Counted from the first letter of the stretch, positions 1-7,915 are shown. The stretch: 64,000 nucleotides of DNA from Microcystis wesenbergii FACHB-1317 (GCF_014696875.1 NZ_JACJQV010000211.1:33680-97679), one strand, 5' to 3'. Numbers and translations are program-made. The notes: generated by a model not told the origin, from the letters alone.

Positions 1-804
1 TTGCGCTGTTACATGAACATCACCTCCCATAAACCCACGGTTGTTTATAACGGTAAACCCTTGGAGAGTTTCGATGCGATTATCCCCCGTATTGCCGCCT
101 CAAAAACCTTCTATGGAACCGCAGTCGTCCGACAATTCGAGGTGATGAATGTTTTTACTGCCAACGACTCCCAGGCAATTTCTCGGTCGCGGGATAAATT
201 GCGTTGTCTGCAAATCCTCGCTCGGGAAGGGATAGGTTTACCGGTGACGGGAATTGCTCACGCAACTCAAGATATCGATGGTTTAATCGAAACCGTCGGC
301 GGCACCCCTCTAGTGATTAAATTATTAGAAGGAACCCAAGGTATTGGGGTAGTCCTAGCGGAAACCGACCAAGCAGCCAAGTCAGTTATTGAAGCTTTTC
401 GGCAATTAGAGGCTAATATTCTAGTACAAGAGTATATTAAAGAGGCCAGTGGGGCAGATCTGCGCTGTTTTGTCATCGATGGAAAAGTGGTAGCCTCGAT
501 GAAACGACAGGGGGCCGAAGGGGATTTTCGTTCTAATCTTCACCGCGGTGGCAAAGCAGAAAAAATAAAATTAACCCCAGAGGAACGCAGTACAGCTATA
601 CGGGCCACTAAAGCCATGGGTTTAAGGGTTGCGGGTGTGGACTTATTGCGGTCCAATCACGGGCCTGTGGTTATTGAGGTCAATTCCTCTCCCGGTTTAG
701 AAGGAATAGAAGCAGCCACTGGTGTGGATGTGGCCAAAAAAATTATTGATTTTGTCGCTAAAAATGCCACCCTAGTCCTAAATCGCGATCGATATCAATA
801 TTAG
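1..804 (+). CDS. rimK: RimK-family ATP-grasp ligase, 5'-truncated by the window edge
   Basis: This is the C-terminal ~267 residues of a RimK-type ATP-grasp enzyme. The family adds glutamate to the C-terminus of ribosomal protein S6 or makes related peptide bonds. The ATP-grasp core is visible: the [11 protein letters not shown] loop at residues ~108-117, QEYIKEA at ~143-149, and the metal/ATP motif [10 protein letters not shown] at ~226-235. Family members are ~300 aa, so roughly 35 N-terminal residues lie upstream of base 1. The reading frame is open at the left edge and the TTG at base 1 is not a real start. The substrate in cyanobacteria is not settled, so the symbol is by homology only. 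Confidence 0.9.
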   Translation: MRCYMNITSHKPTVVYNGKPLESFDAIIPRIAASKTFYGTAVVRQFEVMNVFTANDSQAISRSRDKLRCLQILAREGIGLPVTGIAHATQDIDGLIETVGGTPLVIKLLEGTQGIGVVLAETDQAAKSVIEAFRQLEANILVQEYIKEASGADLRCFVIDGKVVASMKRQGAEGDFRSNLHRGGKAEKIKLTPEERSTAIRATKAMGLRVAGVDLLRSNHGPVVIEVNSSPGLEGIEAATGVDVAKKIIDFVAKNATLVLNRDRYQY

Positions 805-1148
805 CTGTCAGCCTTGCATCAGTTATCAGTTATCAGTTATCAGTTATCAGTTATCAGTGGGTAAGTTATCAGTGGGTAAGTTATCAGTCAATAAGTAGTC
901 GTGCAAAATTAATTTCCTAGTGAAGATAGGCAAGAGGCAATAGGCAAGGGGGGGTTAGATATGTGTAATTAATTTTGCTTAGGTACTTAGTATTAAGCGA
1001 TAAGCTCGGAGCTGCCTTTTTACTGAAAAAAATCTCCCCACTTCCCCACTTCCCCACACCCCACACCCCCCCGATGTCGGGGGGGCAGGGGGGGGCACAC
1101 CCTACACCCTACACCCCACACCCCTTAAACAGGATTTAGTATCAGTTA
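805..1148. repeat. Gene-free repeat-rich spacer with ATCAGTT array and C-rich palindrome
   Basis: No gene is visible here. Bases ~816-890 hold an ATCAGTT heptamer array. Bases ~1030-1130 hold C-rich 'cttccccac/acaccccac' tracts. A short palindrome, CCCCCCGATGTCGGGGGG, sits near 1067-1085. The same repeat types recur elsewhere in the window (8.97, 32.3, 53.6 and 55.0 kb). Confidence 0.8.
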
Positions 1149-2204
1149 TCAGTCAGCAAATACACGGACGCTATCGGGAATAATCGATAGTTTTACCTTT
1201 GTACCGATGTCTAATTGGGTGTTAATCGTTGTTCTAGCGTGGATTTGGCTGCCGGTAGCCGTTAGCAGACAATAACGGTATTCCCGCCCCAAAAATTGGC
1301 GATCGCAAATAACTAGCTCTCCCGTCTCATCCGGCTTAATTTTGACATCTTCCTCTCTCAGCATCAATTCCCCTTTGTCCAAATCTTGACCATCAGGGAT
1401 TTCCCAGACTCCTATCTCGGTTTGCCATTGTTCCCCCTCCCGTCTAGCGGGGAGAAAGTTAGCTTGGGTGACAAACTCGGCCACAAATCGCGAGGCCGGA
1501 TGACTATAAATTTCTTCGGGATTGTTAATTTGTTCTAATTTTCCTTGACAAATGACCCCAATTGTGTCGCTGATCACCATTGCTTCCTCCCGGTCGTGGG
1601 TAACAAAAATGGCCGAGATACCAGTCGCTTTCAGGATATGACGGATCTCGTGTCGTAAGCGTTGCCGTACCTGCACATCGAGATTACTTAAAGGTTCATC
1701 TAAGAGGATTAAAGAGGGTTTTGGGGCTAAAGCGCGGGCGAGGGCGACTCTTTGCTGTTGTCCTCCCGATAGCTGATGGGGATAACGTTTTTCTAGTCCT
1801 TGCAGTCCGACTAAATCTAAAGTTTCCGCCACCCTAGCGTTAATAGCTCTGCTCGATAATTTCTCCCCAGAATTTTTTAACCCGAAGGCGATATTTTCAG
1901 CGATAGTTAAATGGGGAAAAAGAGCGTAATCCTGAAAAACCATGCCCGTATTGCGTTTTTCTGGGGGAATAAAGGTTTTTTCGTCGGCAACTATTCGCCC
2001 TCCCAATTCAATCACTCCTTGAGATGGTTTTTCAAATCCCGCAATCATCCGCAGTAGAGTGGTTTTACCGCAACCCGACGGACCCAATAATCCGAGAATT
2101 TCGCCCTCTGTTAAACTAAAACTGATATTATCGACAGCTAGAGTAGGAGAAGCGGGAAAACGCTTGTTAACCTCGGATAAACGCAGAATGACAGACTTTT
2201 TCAT
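1149..2204 (-). CDS. ABC transporter ATPase, ferric-iron (FutC/FbpC) type
   Basis: This is the cytoplasmic ATPase subunit of a binding-protein-dependent importer. The 351 aa contain Walker A GPSGCGKT (41-48), a Q-loop at Q91, the signature LSGGQ (145-149), Walker B LILLDEP (165-171) and an H-loop in FVTHD. A ~110-residue C-terminal extension of TOBE type follows, as in the FbpC/FutC, PotA and CysA group. The spacing and the DREEAM segment resemble FbpC/FutC iron importers most, but substrate cannot be fixed from the ATPase. No permease or binding protein is adjacent, as is common for scattered fut genes in cyanobacteria. The gene starts at an ATG and is divergent from the next gene. Confidence 0.85.
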   Translation of the reverse strand: MKKSVILRLSEVNKRFPASPTLAVDNISFSLTEGEILGLLGPSGCGKTTLLRMIAGFEKPSQGVIELGGRIVADEKTFIPPEKRNTGMVFQDYALFPHLTIAENIAFGLKNSGEKLSSRAINARVAETLDLVGLQGLEKRYPHQLSGGQQQRVALARALAPKPSLILLDEPLSNLDVQVRQRLRHEIRHILKATGISAIFVTHDREEAMVISDTIGVICQGKLEQINNPEEIYSHPASRFVAEFVTQANFLPARREGEQWQTEIGVWEIPDGQDLDKGELMLREEDVKIKPDETGELVICDRQFLGREYRYCLLTATGSQIHARTTINTQLDIGTKVKLSIIPDSVRVFAD

Positions 2205-2327
2205 GGTGAGAAAGACAATCGCCCAGTCAGTGCCAGGGCTATTTACTTAAGAATTATTCCTAATTAGTTCACTATTATTGTTTATAACATCTCACTGGAC
2301 TAATTAGGAAACTTTCTCAAAAATTTC

Positions 2328-3008
2328 ATGCTCACACCTGAAGATATTATTCTCGTTACCCGGGGGGCCGAGCATAGCTCAATCCGCCGAGGATTAAGGA
2401 AAATCGGCGATTTAGCCCCGCAAATTATCCCCATTAACCTTGGCGCTCCAGAATTCCTCGACAGTTCCCCAGTCTCTGGGCAATCTCTAGAATTTCTTAA
2501 TAAGCTCACGGGAAAAATTGTGCTAATGGGATTAGCGGGCAGTCTTAGCGATCGCTATCGGGTCGGAGATGGGGTAATCTATCAAGGTTGTGGCACAGAA
2601 AAGGGGGATTATTGCCAGTGCGAGCCAGAAATAACCGCAGAAATCGCCCAATTAACCGGATATAGTCTCGTTAAAGGTTTAACCAGCGATCGCCTAATTA
2701 GCCAGTCCGAGGAAAAACGACGTTTAGGACAGGGGGGCTATGAGGTGGTAGATATGGAAGGCGCAAGGATTTTAGCGGCTTTACCGGGGCAAAAAGTGGC
2801 AATTGTGCGCGTGATTAGCGACGAAGTGACACAGGATTTACCCGATTTAGCCCCGGCAATTGATAATCAAGGTCAGCTGCTACCATTGCCCCTAGCTCGA
2901 CAAATGTTAATCCGTCCCATCCCGGCCTTCCATTTGATTCAAGGTTCCCTAAAAGGTTTATCCGTACTAACTCAGGTGGCGCGAAAGTTATGCGGCAGTA
3001 ATTTTTAA
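2328..3008 (+). CDS. Phosphorylase-superfamily (MTAN/HpnG-like) protein
   Basis: A 226-aa protein of the nucleoside phosphorylase/nucleosidase superfamily. Supporting segments are the glycine-rich VLMGLAGSL (~66-74), the VVDMEGA motif (~140-146) that in MTAN and PNP binds the nucleoside ribose, and VRVISDE with its catalytic Asp (~159-165). It is somewhat short for the family. Substrate is unknown. 5'-Methylthioadenosine or adenosylhopane (the HpnG role) are candidates, the second because hpnH is encoded at 56.8 kb. The ATG start is followed at once by the conserved fold, and the gene lies 50-odd bases upstream of a tRNA gene. Confidence 0.65.
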   Translation: MLTPEDIILVTRGAEHSSIRRGLRKIGDLAPQIIPINLGAPEFLDSSPVSGQSLEFLNKLTGKIVLMGLAGSLSDRYRVGDGVIYQGCGTEKGDYCQCEPEITAEIAQLTGYSLVKGLTSDRLISQSEEKRRLGQGGYEVVDMEGARILAALPGQKVAIVRVISDEVTQDLPDLAPAIDNQGQLLPLPLARQMLIRPIPAFHLIQGSLKGLSVLTQVARKLCGSNF

Positions 3009-3015
3009 AAGTTGC

Positions 3016-3045
3016 TTGCAGATTATTTTTTTTCTGTGCTATAAT
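3016..3045 (+). promoter_or_regulatory. Sigma70-type promoter of tRNA-Leu
   Basis: TTGCAG (3016-3021) and a perfect TATAAT (3040-3045) are separated by 18 bases. Initiation is expected near 3052, about ten bases before the mature tRNA. Confidence 0.65.
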
Positions 3046-3062
3046 GGTTAAGCTAAAATCAA

Positions 3063-3144
3063 GCGGATGTGGTGGAACTGGTAGACACGCACGTTTGAGG
3101 GGCGTGTGGCTTACGCCTTGCGAGTTCGAGTCTCGCCATCCGCA
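3063..3144 (+). tRNA. trnL-GAG: tRNA-Leu (anticodon GAG)
   Basis: The sequence folds as a class II tRNA. The 7-bp acceptor stem pairs GCGGATG with CATCCGC, with discriminator A at 3144. It has a D-arm typical of Leu, an anticodon loop TTGAGGG giving GAG, a long variable arm and a T-arm containing GTTCGAGTC. No CCA is encoded. A protein frame that overlaps this gene is spurious. Confidence 0.95.
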
Positions 3145-3260
3145 TAAACTTTTATCTGCCCTCCGACGAGAATTGCCCTTGTCACCCATCAGTAGGGATG
3201 GATATTTGGCAATCAAAATTTACCGAGTCACCCTTTCAGGTGGCTTAGGTTTGACTAGGT

Positions 3261-4139
3261 TTAGTTAAGCGGTTGCGAGTAGCGATTTAGCCAAAGCACT
3301 AGGTCGTTTAATGCTGTAAAATCCAACAAAGCCTCAGCCAAGGACTCTAATTGCTCGATTTCTAAAGCCTGAATTCGGGCAGCCAACACCTCATCCACCG
3401 CACCAAAGCGACGTTGCAACAGACGCAAAATCAGGGCAGATTCCCCTTCCAGTCGTCCTTCCAGTCGTCCTTCCAGTCGTCCTTCTTCCTTGGCTTCACG
3501 ATATACCCTTGTATCTGCCAATTGTAGTCCTAGCATCGCTTCCACCTCCTGCCGACTCAAGTTAGTAAATTTATAGACCATAATTGTGGCAATCATTTCT
3601 ATTATGGCGCGACCTGCTTCTGGATCTGCAATTTGTTGTTGGGTTCGTGCCAGTAAATAGCGGGCTTTTTCTGGTGCTTGGGTTTCTTCCACAGTAGTGA
3701 GTACCATCAGGGCAACCCCTAGGGGTAACTGCTGAATTTCCCCTAATTCTTTCAGATAAACTCGATGCACCTGATTACAATTGAGGAACGCTCGGTAGGG
3801 ATGGGTGTTACTTTGTTCTAGGTTACGAGTGGGATAGATGACAACAATTTGCCAATCGGTAAATCGTTCTCGCTGGCGATAAAAATACAAAAATGATTCG
3901 CCGAAAACCCGTTCATAGAGTCGTTCGTCTTTTTGAAATTGCACTTCGCAAAAATAGATCACCCCGCTACTATCATTATCGGGTGGCAGGAATACGCCAT
4001 CGATCTCAAATTTGGGTTCTTTGACGGCTACGGAGTCAAAGCGGTATTCGGTGGCATTATCTGGTGGGTTTTCGAGTAAATCGAAGAGAAGGGAGGGGGA
4101 TTGTTGGAAAAGCCGGTAAAATATCGAGTCTCGTTTCAT
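3261..4139 (-). CDS. Rpn/DUF2887-family PD-(D/E)XK nuclease-like protein
   Basis: This 292-aa protein resembles the cyanobacterial 'Rpn family recombination-promoting nuclease/putative transposase' group. The N-terminal segment begins MKRDSIFYRLF and contains FEIDGVFLPP and YFCEVQFQKDERLYERVFGE, the D...E-x-Q signature of this PD-(D/E)XK branch. A QV-rich middle follows, then 'EEGRLEGRLEGRLEGE' repeats (~220-235) and a DUF4351-like C-terminus. I chose the start at 4139 because family proteins begin there; the frame is open 42 codons further upstream. A near-identical GRLE triplet repeat shows DNA-level slippage. Actual role is unproven. Confidence 0.75.
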   Translation of the reverse strand: MKRDSIFYRLFQQSPSLLFDLLENPPDNATEYRFDSVAVKEPKFEIDGVFLPPDNDSSGVIYFCEVQFQKDERLYERVFGESFLYFYRQRERFTDWQIVVIYPTRNLEQSNTHPYRAFLNCNQVHRVYLKELGEIQQLPLGVALMVLTTVEETQAPEKARYLLARTQQQIADPEAGRAIIEMIATIMVYKFTNLSRQEVEAMLGLQLADTRVYREAKEEGRLEGRLEGRLEGESALILRLLQRRFGAVDEVLAARIQALEIEQLESLAEALLDFTALNDLVLWLNRYSQPLN

Positions 4140-4190
4140 GATGATCGGGATTGCACCATAGCTCTTCCCCGATCTTCCCATAAAACCCCC

Positions 4191-4211
4191 CAAAAAAAGA
4201 GAGAGGAAACC
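4191..4211 (+). repeat. 21-bp dispersed repeat, copy 1
   Basis: The core CAAAAAAAGAGAGAGGAAAC (plus one C) is exactly repeated at 5558-5578 and 7631-7651. All copies are in the same orientation beside accessory genes. Confidence 0.8.
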
Positions 4212-4469
4212 CGCACCTCCTCTCCTCTCCCTTGAGACATTATTTTCCAGCTTTGCGGACAGCACCCCTGATTTATTCTCCCCTTTGACTCTTGCATGAG
4301 TGCCTGAGTGCCTCTCCTAACCAAGAAATTAATCAGGTTGATGACATTCAAGAAAGCCTTGAGCCGAGTTTTGATGAAGTGCTTTGAGAAATCGCAGAAA
4401 AACAACGAAATCTAAAACCGTAATTTTCTGTTAGAATTGCAGTAATCAAACACCACGCTTGTAGGAGCT

Positions 4470-5240
4470 ATGGTTAACCTCACCTATAACAAAAATCGCC
4501 CTCTTCCCAGCGCCGAAGAATTGCCCTCTTCCGATGAAACTCCAGTGGACAACCAGTTACAGAATGATCTTCCCAATCTGCTGCTAAATTTATTAGCCTT
4601 AATTTGGAACCGTCGAGATGATTGGTATTTTGGGGTAGATATGGCTGTTTATTATAATCCAGACGAATCAGCTTTTGTCCCCGATGGTTTCTTAGCAGTT
4701 GGAGTCAACCATGATACGGGAGAAAGAGGTCGGTTAAGCTATGTTTTGTGGGGGGAAAAATATATCTTGCCGATTTTGTTTTTAGAGGTAATTTCCGAGA
4801 AATATAACAGTGAGTATGAGGAGAAATTTCTCAATTACCAAAGCCTGGGGATTCTGTATTATGTAATCTACAATCCTTTCAGTGGCAGAAGAGGAAGATT
4901 TAAAAACCGACAAAGATTAGAAGTATATAAATTAATCTCAGGAAAATATCAACTTCTAGAGAGTGAGAATAATCGAGTTTGGTTGCCAGAAATTGGCTTG
5001 GCGCTGGGTTACGAGAAAGGAGAACATATTGCCTGGTATCGGGAATGGTTATACTGGTATGACCAGTCGGGAAATCGCTATCTAACGGCTGAGGAAAGAG
5101 CGATGAACGCTGAGGCGATCGCTGCTCAAGAACGGCAAATTGCCAATCAAGAGCGCTTGGCGAAACAAGAGGCGGAACAAAAAGCCATCCGGCTGGCTGA
5201 AAGGCTCAGAGCGCTTGGAATTAACCCCGATGAAATGTAG
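4470..5240 (+). CDS. Uma2-family (DUF820) endonuclease-like protein
   Basis: A 256-aa Uma2 protein, a PD-(D/E)XK-fold family hugely expanded in cyanobacteria and of unknown role. Diagnostic parts are FVPDGFLAVGV (~69-79), ILFLEVISEKYNSEYEEKF (~101-119, acidic and Lys positions) and YYVIYNPFSG (~129-138). The C-terminal ~50 residues form a Gln/Glu/Ala-rich coiled coil ending RLRALGINPDEM. An ATG with GTAGGAGC upstream supports the start. Its stop lies beside the truncated PIN toxin remnant on the other strand, so its 3' flank is a recombination junction. Confidence 0.85.
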   Translation: MVNLTYNKNRPLPSAEELPSSDETPVDNQLQNDLPNLLLNLLALIWNRRDDWYFGVDMAVYYNPDESAFVPDGFLAVGVNHDTGERGRLSYVLWGEKYILPILFLEVISEKYNSEYEEKFLNYQSLGILYYVIYNPFSGRRGRFKNRQRLEVYKLISGKYQLLESENNRVWLPEIGLALGYEKGEHIAWYREWLYWYDQSGNRYLTAEERAMNAEAIAAQERQIANQERLAKQEAEQKAIRLAERLRALGINPDEM

Positions 5241-5277
5241 GATCTGACTTCTCCAAGGTATCAACAACAACCCGCAT
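5221..5277 (-). pseudogene. PIN-domain toxin remnant cut after ~7 residues
   Basis: The frame starts at an ATG overlapping the antitoxin stop (TGATG, as in coupled TA operons). It reads MRVVVDT, the usual first strand of PIN-domain (VapC-like) toxins including its catalytic Asp. It then runs into unrelated sequence (LEKSDPTFHRG) and stops at 5221. The unrelated part is the antisense of the Uma2 gene end, so the breakpoint is near 5256. No active toxin can be made. Confidence 0.7.
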
Positions 5278-5486
5278 CACAAATCATCTTTTAACGATGC
5301 CATGAGTGCGTCGTGTTCCGCAGCTGTTATGCCAAGAGTTGCGGCCTCGTGCTGTAATTTTCTGGCAATAATAGATAAGCTGGGACAACCTACCATAAGG
5401 CGGACAATTTCATCATCCGGTATAAGTGCCAGTGCTTCCCTAATTTCTTTGGCTGTGCCTTGGATTACTGTTGCTTGTGTAGTCAT
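5277..5486 (-). CDS. Small antitoxin-like protein, orphaned by toxin loss
   Basis: A 69-aa Ala/Leu/Ile-rich, acidic-ended protein starting MTTQATVIQ and ending KASLKDDL-like (MASLKDDL). I recognise it as the type encoded upstream of PIN toxins in cyanobacteria. Support comes from position: its TGA overlaps the ATG of the PIN remnant (5277-5275). Pairing and DNA-binding domain are not otherwise visible. The reading frame is intact, unlike its partner. Confidence 0.6.
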   Translation of the reverse strand: MTTQATVIQGTAKEIREALALIPDDEIVRLMVGCPSLSIIARKLQHEAATLGITAAEHDALMASLKDDL

Positions 5487-5557
5487 GATTTTTGATCATT
5501 CTAGGGCTAATCCTAACATAATTCAGGACTTAGATGCTACCCATCAAAAAACCCCCC

Positions 5558-5578
5558 CAAAAAAAGAGAGAGGAAACC
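5558..5578 (+). repeat. 21-bp dispersed repeat, copy 2
   Basis: Exact copy of the 4191 repeat, here in a gene-free stretch followed at once by an array of hairpins. Confidence 0.8.
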
Positions 5579-5592
5579 CGCGCCTCCTACCT

Positions 5593-5701
5593 CGTTCCCA
5601 GGTTCTACCTGGGAACGCTATTTTCAGGTTCTACCTGAAGAATAATATATTTAAATTAGGCAGAGCCTAAATATTTGGTTACAAGGTTCTACCTTGTAAC
5701 C
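5593..5701. repeat. Array of four hairpins sharing an AGGTTCTACCT-type core
   Basis: Four consecutive inverted repeats are visible: 5593-5617 (CGTTCCC-AGGTTCTACCT-GGGAACG), 5623-5639 (TTC-AGGTTCTACCT-GAA), 5656-5670 (TTAGGCAGAGCCTAA) and 5677-5701 (GGTTACA-AGGTTCTACCT-TGTAACC). The core stays nearly constant while the outer arms change on both sides and keep pairing. The stretch could be structured RNA between genes or a set of REP-like mobile hairpins. Confidence 0.8.
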
Positions 5702-5705
5702 AGCG

Positions 5706-5740
5706 AAAACCCCCTCAACTGACTGAATGAAGGGGTGTTT
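5706..5740 (-). terminator. Rho-independent terminator of the PEP-CTERM gene
   Basis: Read on the minus strand, ACCCCTTCA pairs with TGAGGGG and is followed by TTTT. It lies ~20 bases downstream of the stop at 5760. Confidence 0.7.
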
Positions 5741-5759
5741 GTGATATTTTGTGGGCAAT

Positions 5760-6632
5760 TTAGCCAACTTTTGTGGTTTCTTTTTTGGCTGATTTGGATG
5801 GTTTTAGCTTGCGCTTGAGGGTTGAAGCTGCGCCAAGAGTCCCGATAGCAAACAGTCCAAGAAGAGAATTGGGTTCGGGAACAGAAACTTGTTTGGTGAC
5901 GAAGTTCAGGGAATTGGCCATTAACAGTGCGCCATCGGTACTACTGACCCAGAAATCTGATCGAGCATCGCTTGATGGGGGATAAAAATTCAACCCAGCT
6001 ATTTTGCCAGCAAATGTGGAGGTATTGACAGCGATTAGCGGTACCCCATTACTCCAGTCAGCCACTGCTACTGCGCCAGGGTTGAGAGATCCCACTGTAT
6101 TGTAGAAACTCGATGACCCGCCATTGAAGCTGGTAACGCCTGCGAGGATCGGGTTCGATGGATCGTAAATTGTTCCTAATGTTAGATTTCCGGGTTGGTT
6201 CTGTCCTCCTGGTTGCCAAACATCGTAGTTTTGCGCCCTCCACCGACCACCAATGTCTATGAAAGTGCTCCAGAACGAAAAAGTCGCTTGGACTACTCCA
6301 CCACCCGCATCGACGTAATCTGCTAATACATTACCGAAAGTGGTTGGATTAGCAAAAGATGTATCAGAAAAGAACAGTACGGCGTCATAAGCCTGTAATT
6401 GCGCGAGAGTTGGGGTAGAAGAGCCGACATTCAGTATATCTACGCTCCCAGAAATCAGGCCAGTTCCAACAATTTTTGCTTGAACGTCGTTGAGCCAACT
6501 CGCAGTTGTGGGAGCTCCGGCAATCAGAACGCTGGCCAAGGCGTGGCTAGTAGTGCCGAAGAAAACGGTTGATGCCACAATACCAACTGAGAGAGATTTT
6601 TGACTCAGCACCGCTAAAATTGGATTTTTCAT
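5760..6632 (-). CDS. PEP-CTERM anchored exported protein
   Basis: This 290-aa protein has a signal peptide (MKNPILAVLSQKSLSVGIVAST..., cleavage near ALA-SVL). The body resembles a ThuA/class-I glutamine-amidotransferase-like fold (YDAVLFFSD, LADYVDAGGGVV), but no catalytic nucleophile is obvious. A canonical PEP-CTERM tail follows: VPEPNSLLGLF, a hydrophobic helix, then KRKLKPSKSAKK. PEP-CTERM proteins are processed by exosortase and placed in the envelope or matrix. The start at 6632 gives the signal peptide; upstream Met codons (6671, 6677) would add a non-signal stretch. Function unknown. Confidence 0.8.
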   Translation of the reverse strand: MKNPILAVLSQKSLSVGIVASTVFFGTTSHALASVLIAGAPTTASWLNDVQAKIVGTGLISGSVDILNVGSSTPTLAQLQAYDAVLFFSDTSFANPTTFGNVLADYVDAGGGVVQATFSFWSTFIDIGGRWRAQNYDVWQPGGQNQPGNLTLGTIYDPSNPILAGVTSFNGGSSSFYNTVGSLNPGAVAVADWSNGVPLIAVNTSTFAGKIAGLNFYPPSSDARSDFWVSSTDGALLMANSLNFVTKQVSVPEPNSLLGLFAIGTLGAASTLKRKLKPSKSAKKETTKVG

Positions 6633-6670
6633 TTTTAGAATTAAACACGAATAGGGCTTAAAGAGCAACA

Positions 6671-6733
6671 TACACACTTACCCCCCCGCATTGTATCATA
6701 AAATACAATTTGATAAATCTTTACATTCTTCTA
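6671..6733 (-). promoter_or_regulatory. Leader of the PEP-CTERM gene with ATTGTAT/ATACAAT inverted repeat; duplicated at 7.86 kb
   Basis: An inverted repeat, ATTGTAT-N6-ATACAAT (6690-6709), follows a C-run. The ~60-base block recurs at 7855-7915 with few changes, and the arms of the inverted repeat are kept (TTGTA...TACAA). It may be an operator or leader hairpin. On the minus strand GATACAAT could serve as a -10. No confident -35 is seen. Confidence 0.5.
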
Positions 6734-6799
6734 GGGCTGGGAGCATACCATTTTCGCCAATTGCCTTTCACAGAAGGGAAGGCTTCTCCTGAAACTGGC

Positions 6800-6878
6800 C
6801 GCGTGGCTAAACAAGAGGCTGAACAAAGAGCCACACGCCTTGCTGATTGGAATTAACCCCGATGAATTGCTAAAATGA
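6800..6878 (+). pseudogene. 3'-end remnant of a Uma2 gene
   Basis: The sequence reads RVAKQEAEQRATRLAD and, after an internal loss and frame change, IGINPDELLK-stop. This matches the tail of the intact Uma2 at 5.15-5.24 kb (RLAKQEAEQKAIRLAER...LGINPDEM). A Uma2 paralogue therefore once stood here and only its last ~25 codons survive. Confidence 0.7.
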
Positions 6879-6902
6879 TTGAGAATATTTTGGATCAAAG
6901 GG

Positions 6903-7559
6903 ATGAGCGAACCGATAACGATTGAAGATATTTACCAATTATTCCGCACTTCTACTGAAGAGTTCGATCGCCGTTTAAGAGAAAGCGATCGCCGTGCAGA
7001 GGAAGCAAAGTTAGAAAGCGATCGCCGTGCAGAGGAAGCAAAGTTAGAAAGCGATCGCCATCGGGCTGAAATAGAACGCCTCCTCACCCAATCCAAATTA
7101 GCAAGCGATCGCACCATAGCAGAACTTAAGCGTACAGTAGATAGCCTAACTACACGATGGGGGCGCTTCGTCGAAGAATTAGTAGCACCTGCGGTTTTGC
7201 GACTCTTTCAGGAAAAAGGCATTGATATTAAAGAACTTTACCCTCGCGCTCAGGTCAAACGCCAAGGTATTGCCATGGAAATTGATATTCTTGCGGTTGA
7301 TGAGCGGGATGTCGTTTTAGTGGAATGTAAATCGAGATTATCTCAAGATGATGTCGATGAATTTATCGAAAAATTGACCCGCTTTAAAATTGCCTTTCCT
7401 CATTACAAAAACTATCAAGCTTACGGTGCAGTTGCCGGTATTGAAATTAACAAAGGCGTAGATCGCTATGCTTATAAAAAAGGCTTATTTGTGATTAAAC
7501 CTTCTGGGGATACCGTAGTGATTATCAATGATGCCGACTTTCAGCCAAATACTTGGTAA
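6903..7559 (+). CDS. DUF3782-type coiled-coil protein with PD-(D/E)XK nuclease-like domain
   Basis: About 218 aa from ATG 6903; the frame is open eight codons earlier, but MSEPITIEDIYQLF is the usual family start. Residues ~20-85 form a long coiled coil with an exact internal repeat (ESDRRAEEAKL twice; the repeated DNA contains GCGATCGC HIP1 sites). The C-terminal half contains MEIDILAVDERDVVLVECKSR, a D-x-n-E-x-K arrangement of the PD-(D/E)XK fold. Such proteins are common and uncharacterised in cyanobacteria. No methylase or other partner is adjacent. Confidence 0.7.
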   Translation: MSEPITIEDIYQLFRTSTEEFDRRLRESDRRAEEAKLESDRRAEEAKLESDRHRAEIERLLTQSKLASDRTIAELKRTVDSLTTRWGRFVEELVAPAVLRLFQEKGIDIKELYPRAQVKRQGIAMEIDILAVDERDVVLVECKSRLSQDDVDEFIEKLTRFKIAFPHYKNYQAYGAVAGIEINKGVDRYAYKKGLFVIKPSGDTVVIINDADFQPNTW

Positions 7560-7630
7560 TTTTGCTTAATCCTTGTCCGCCTCGTCCCATCTCGAACGGC
7601 TAAATGTAGTCGTGCTAGGTCTCAAAAAAC

Positions 7631-7651
7631 CAAAAAAAGAGAGAGGAAACC
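7631..7651 (+). repeat. 21-bp dispersed repeat, copy 3
   Basis: Exact match to the copies at 4191 and 5558. Confidence 0.8.
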
Positions 7652-7659
7652 TGTATTCT

Positions 7660-7692
7660 AGAAAACGGGTTTCTTTGAGAAACCCGTTTTCT
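7660..7692. repeat. Perfect 15-bp hairpin with 3-nt loop
   Basis: AGAAAACGGGTTTCT-TTG-AGAAACCCGTTTTCT. A sister hairpin at 29652-29684 differs at one stem pair (C-G swapped to G-C) and in the loop. Downstream of the gene ending at 7559 it could act as a terminator. Confidence 0.85.
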
Positions 7693-7854
7693 TAAGTGTC
7701 AGGACTGAGGAAAGACCATACAAAAGCCGAGTTGTTTTATTTTCATGAAAAGAAAAGGGTTAATGGTAGATGATTTGAGTGCCTGACATTTATATTTGGG
7801 TTAAGGGATAGGGCAACCCAAAACAATGACAAGCAAACAGAACATTAGAGAGCA

Positions 7855-7915
7855 TACACACTCCCCCCCCCGCGTTGTATCATAAAGTACAATTTATAAA
7901 TCTTTACATTCTTCT
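7855..7915 (-). repeat. Second copy of the PEP-CTERM leader block
   Basis: Matches 6671-6733 through 'TTGTATCATAAA.TACAATTT' and 'TAAATCTTTACATTCTTCT'. No gene follows in the corresponding orientation. Confidence 0.65.

Noticed and set aside
3044..3268. 74-aa plus-strand frame
   Set aside because: It runs through tRNA-Leu; the RNA structure explains the sequence.
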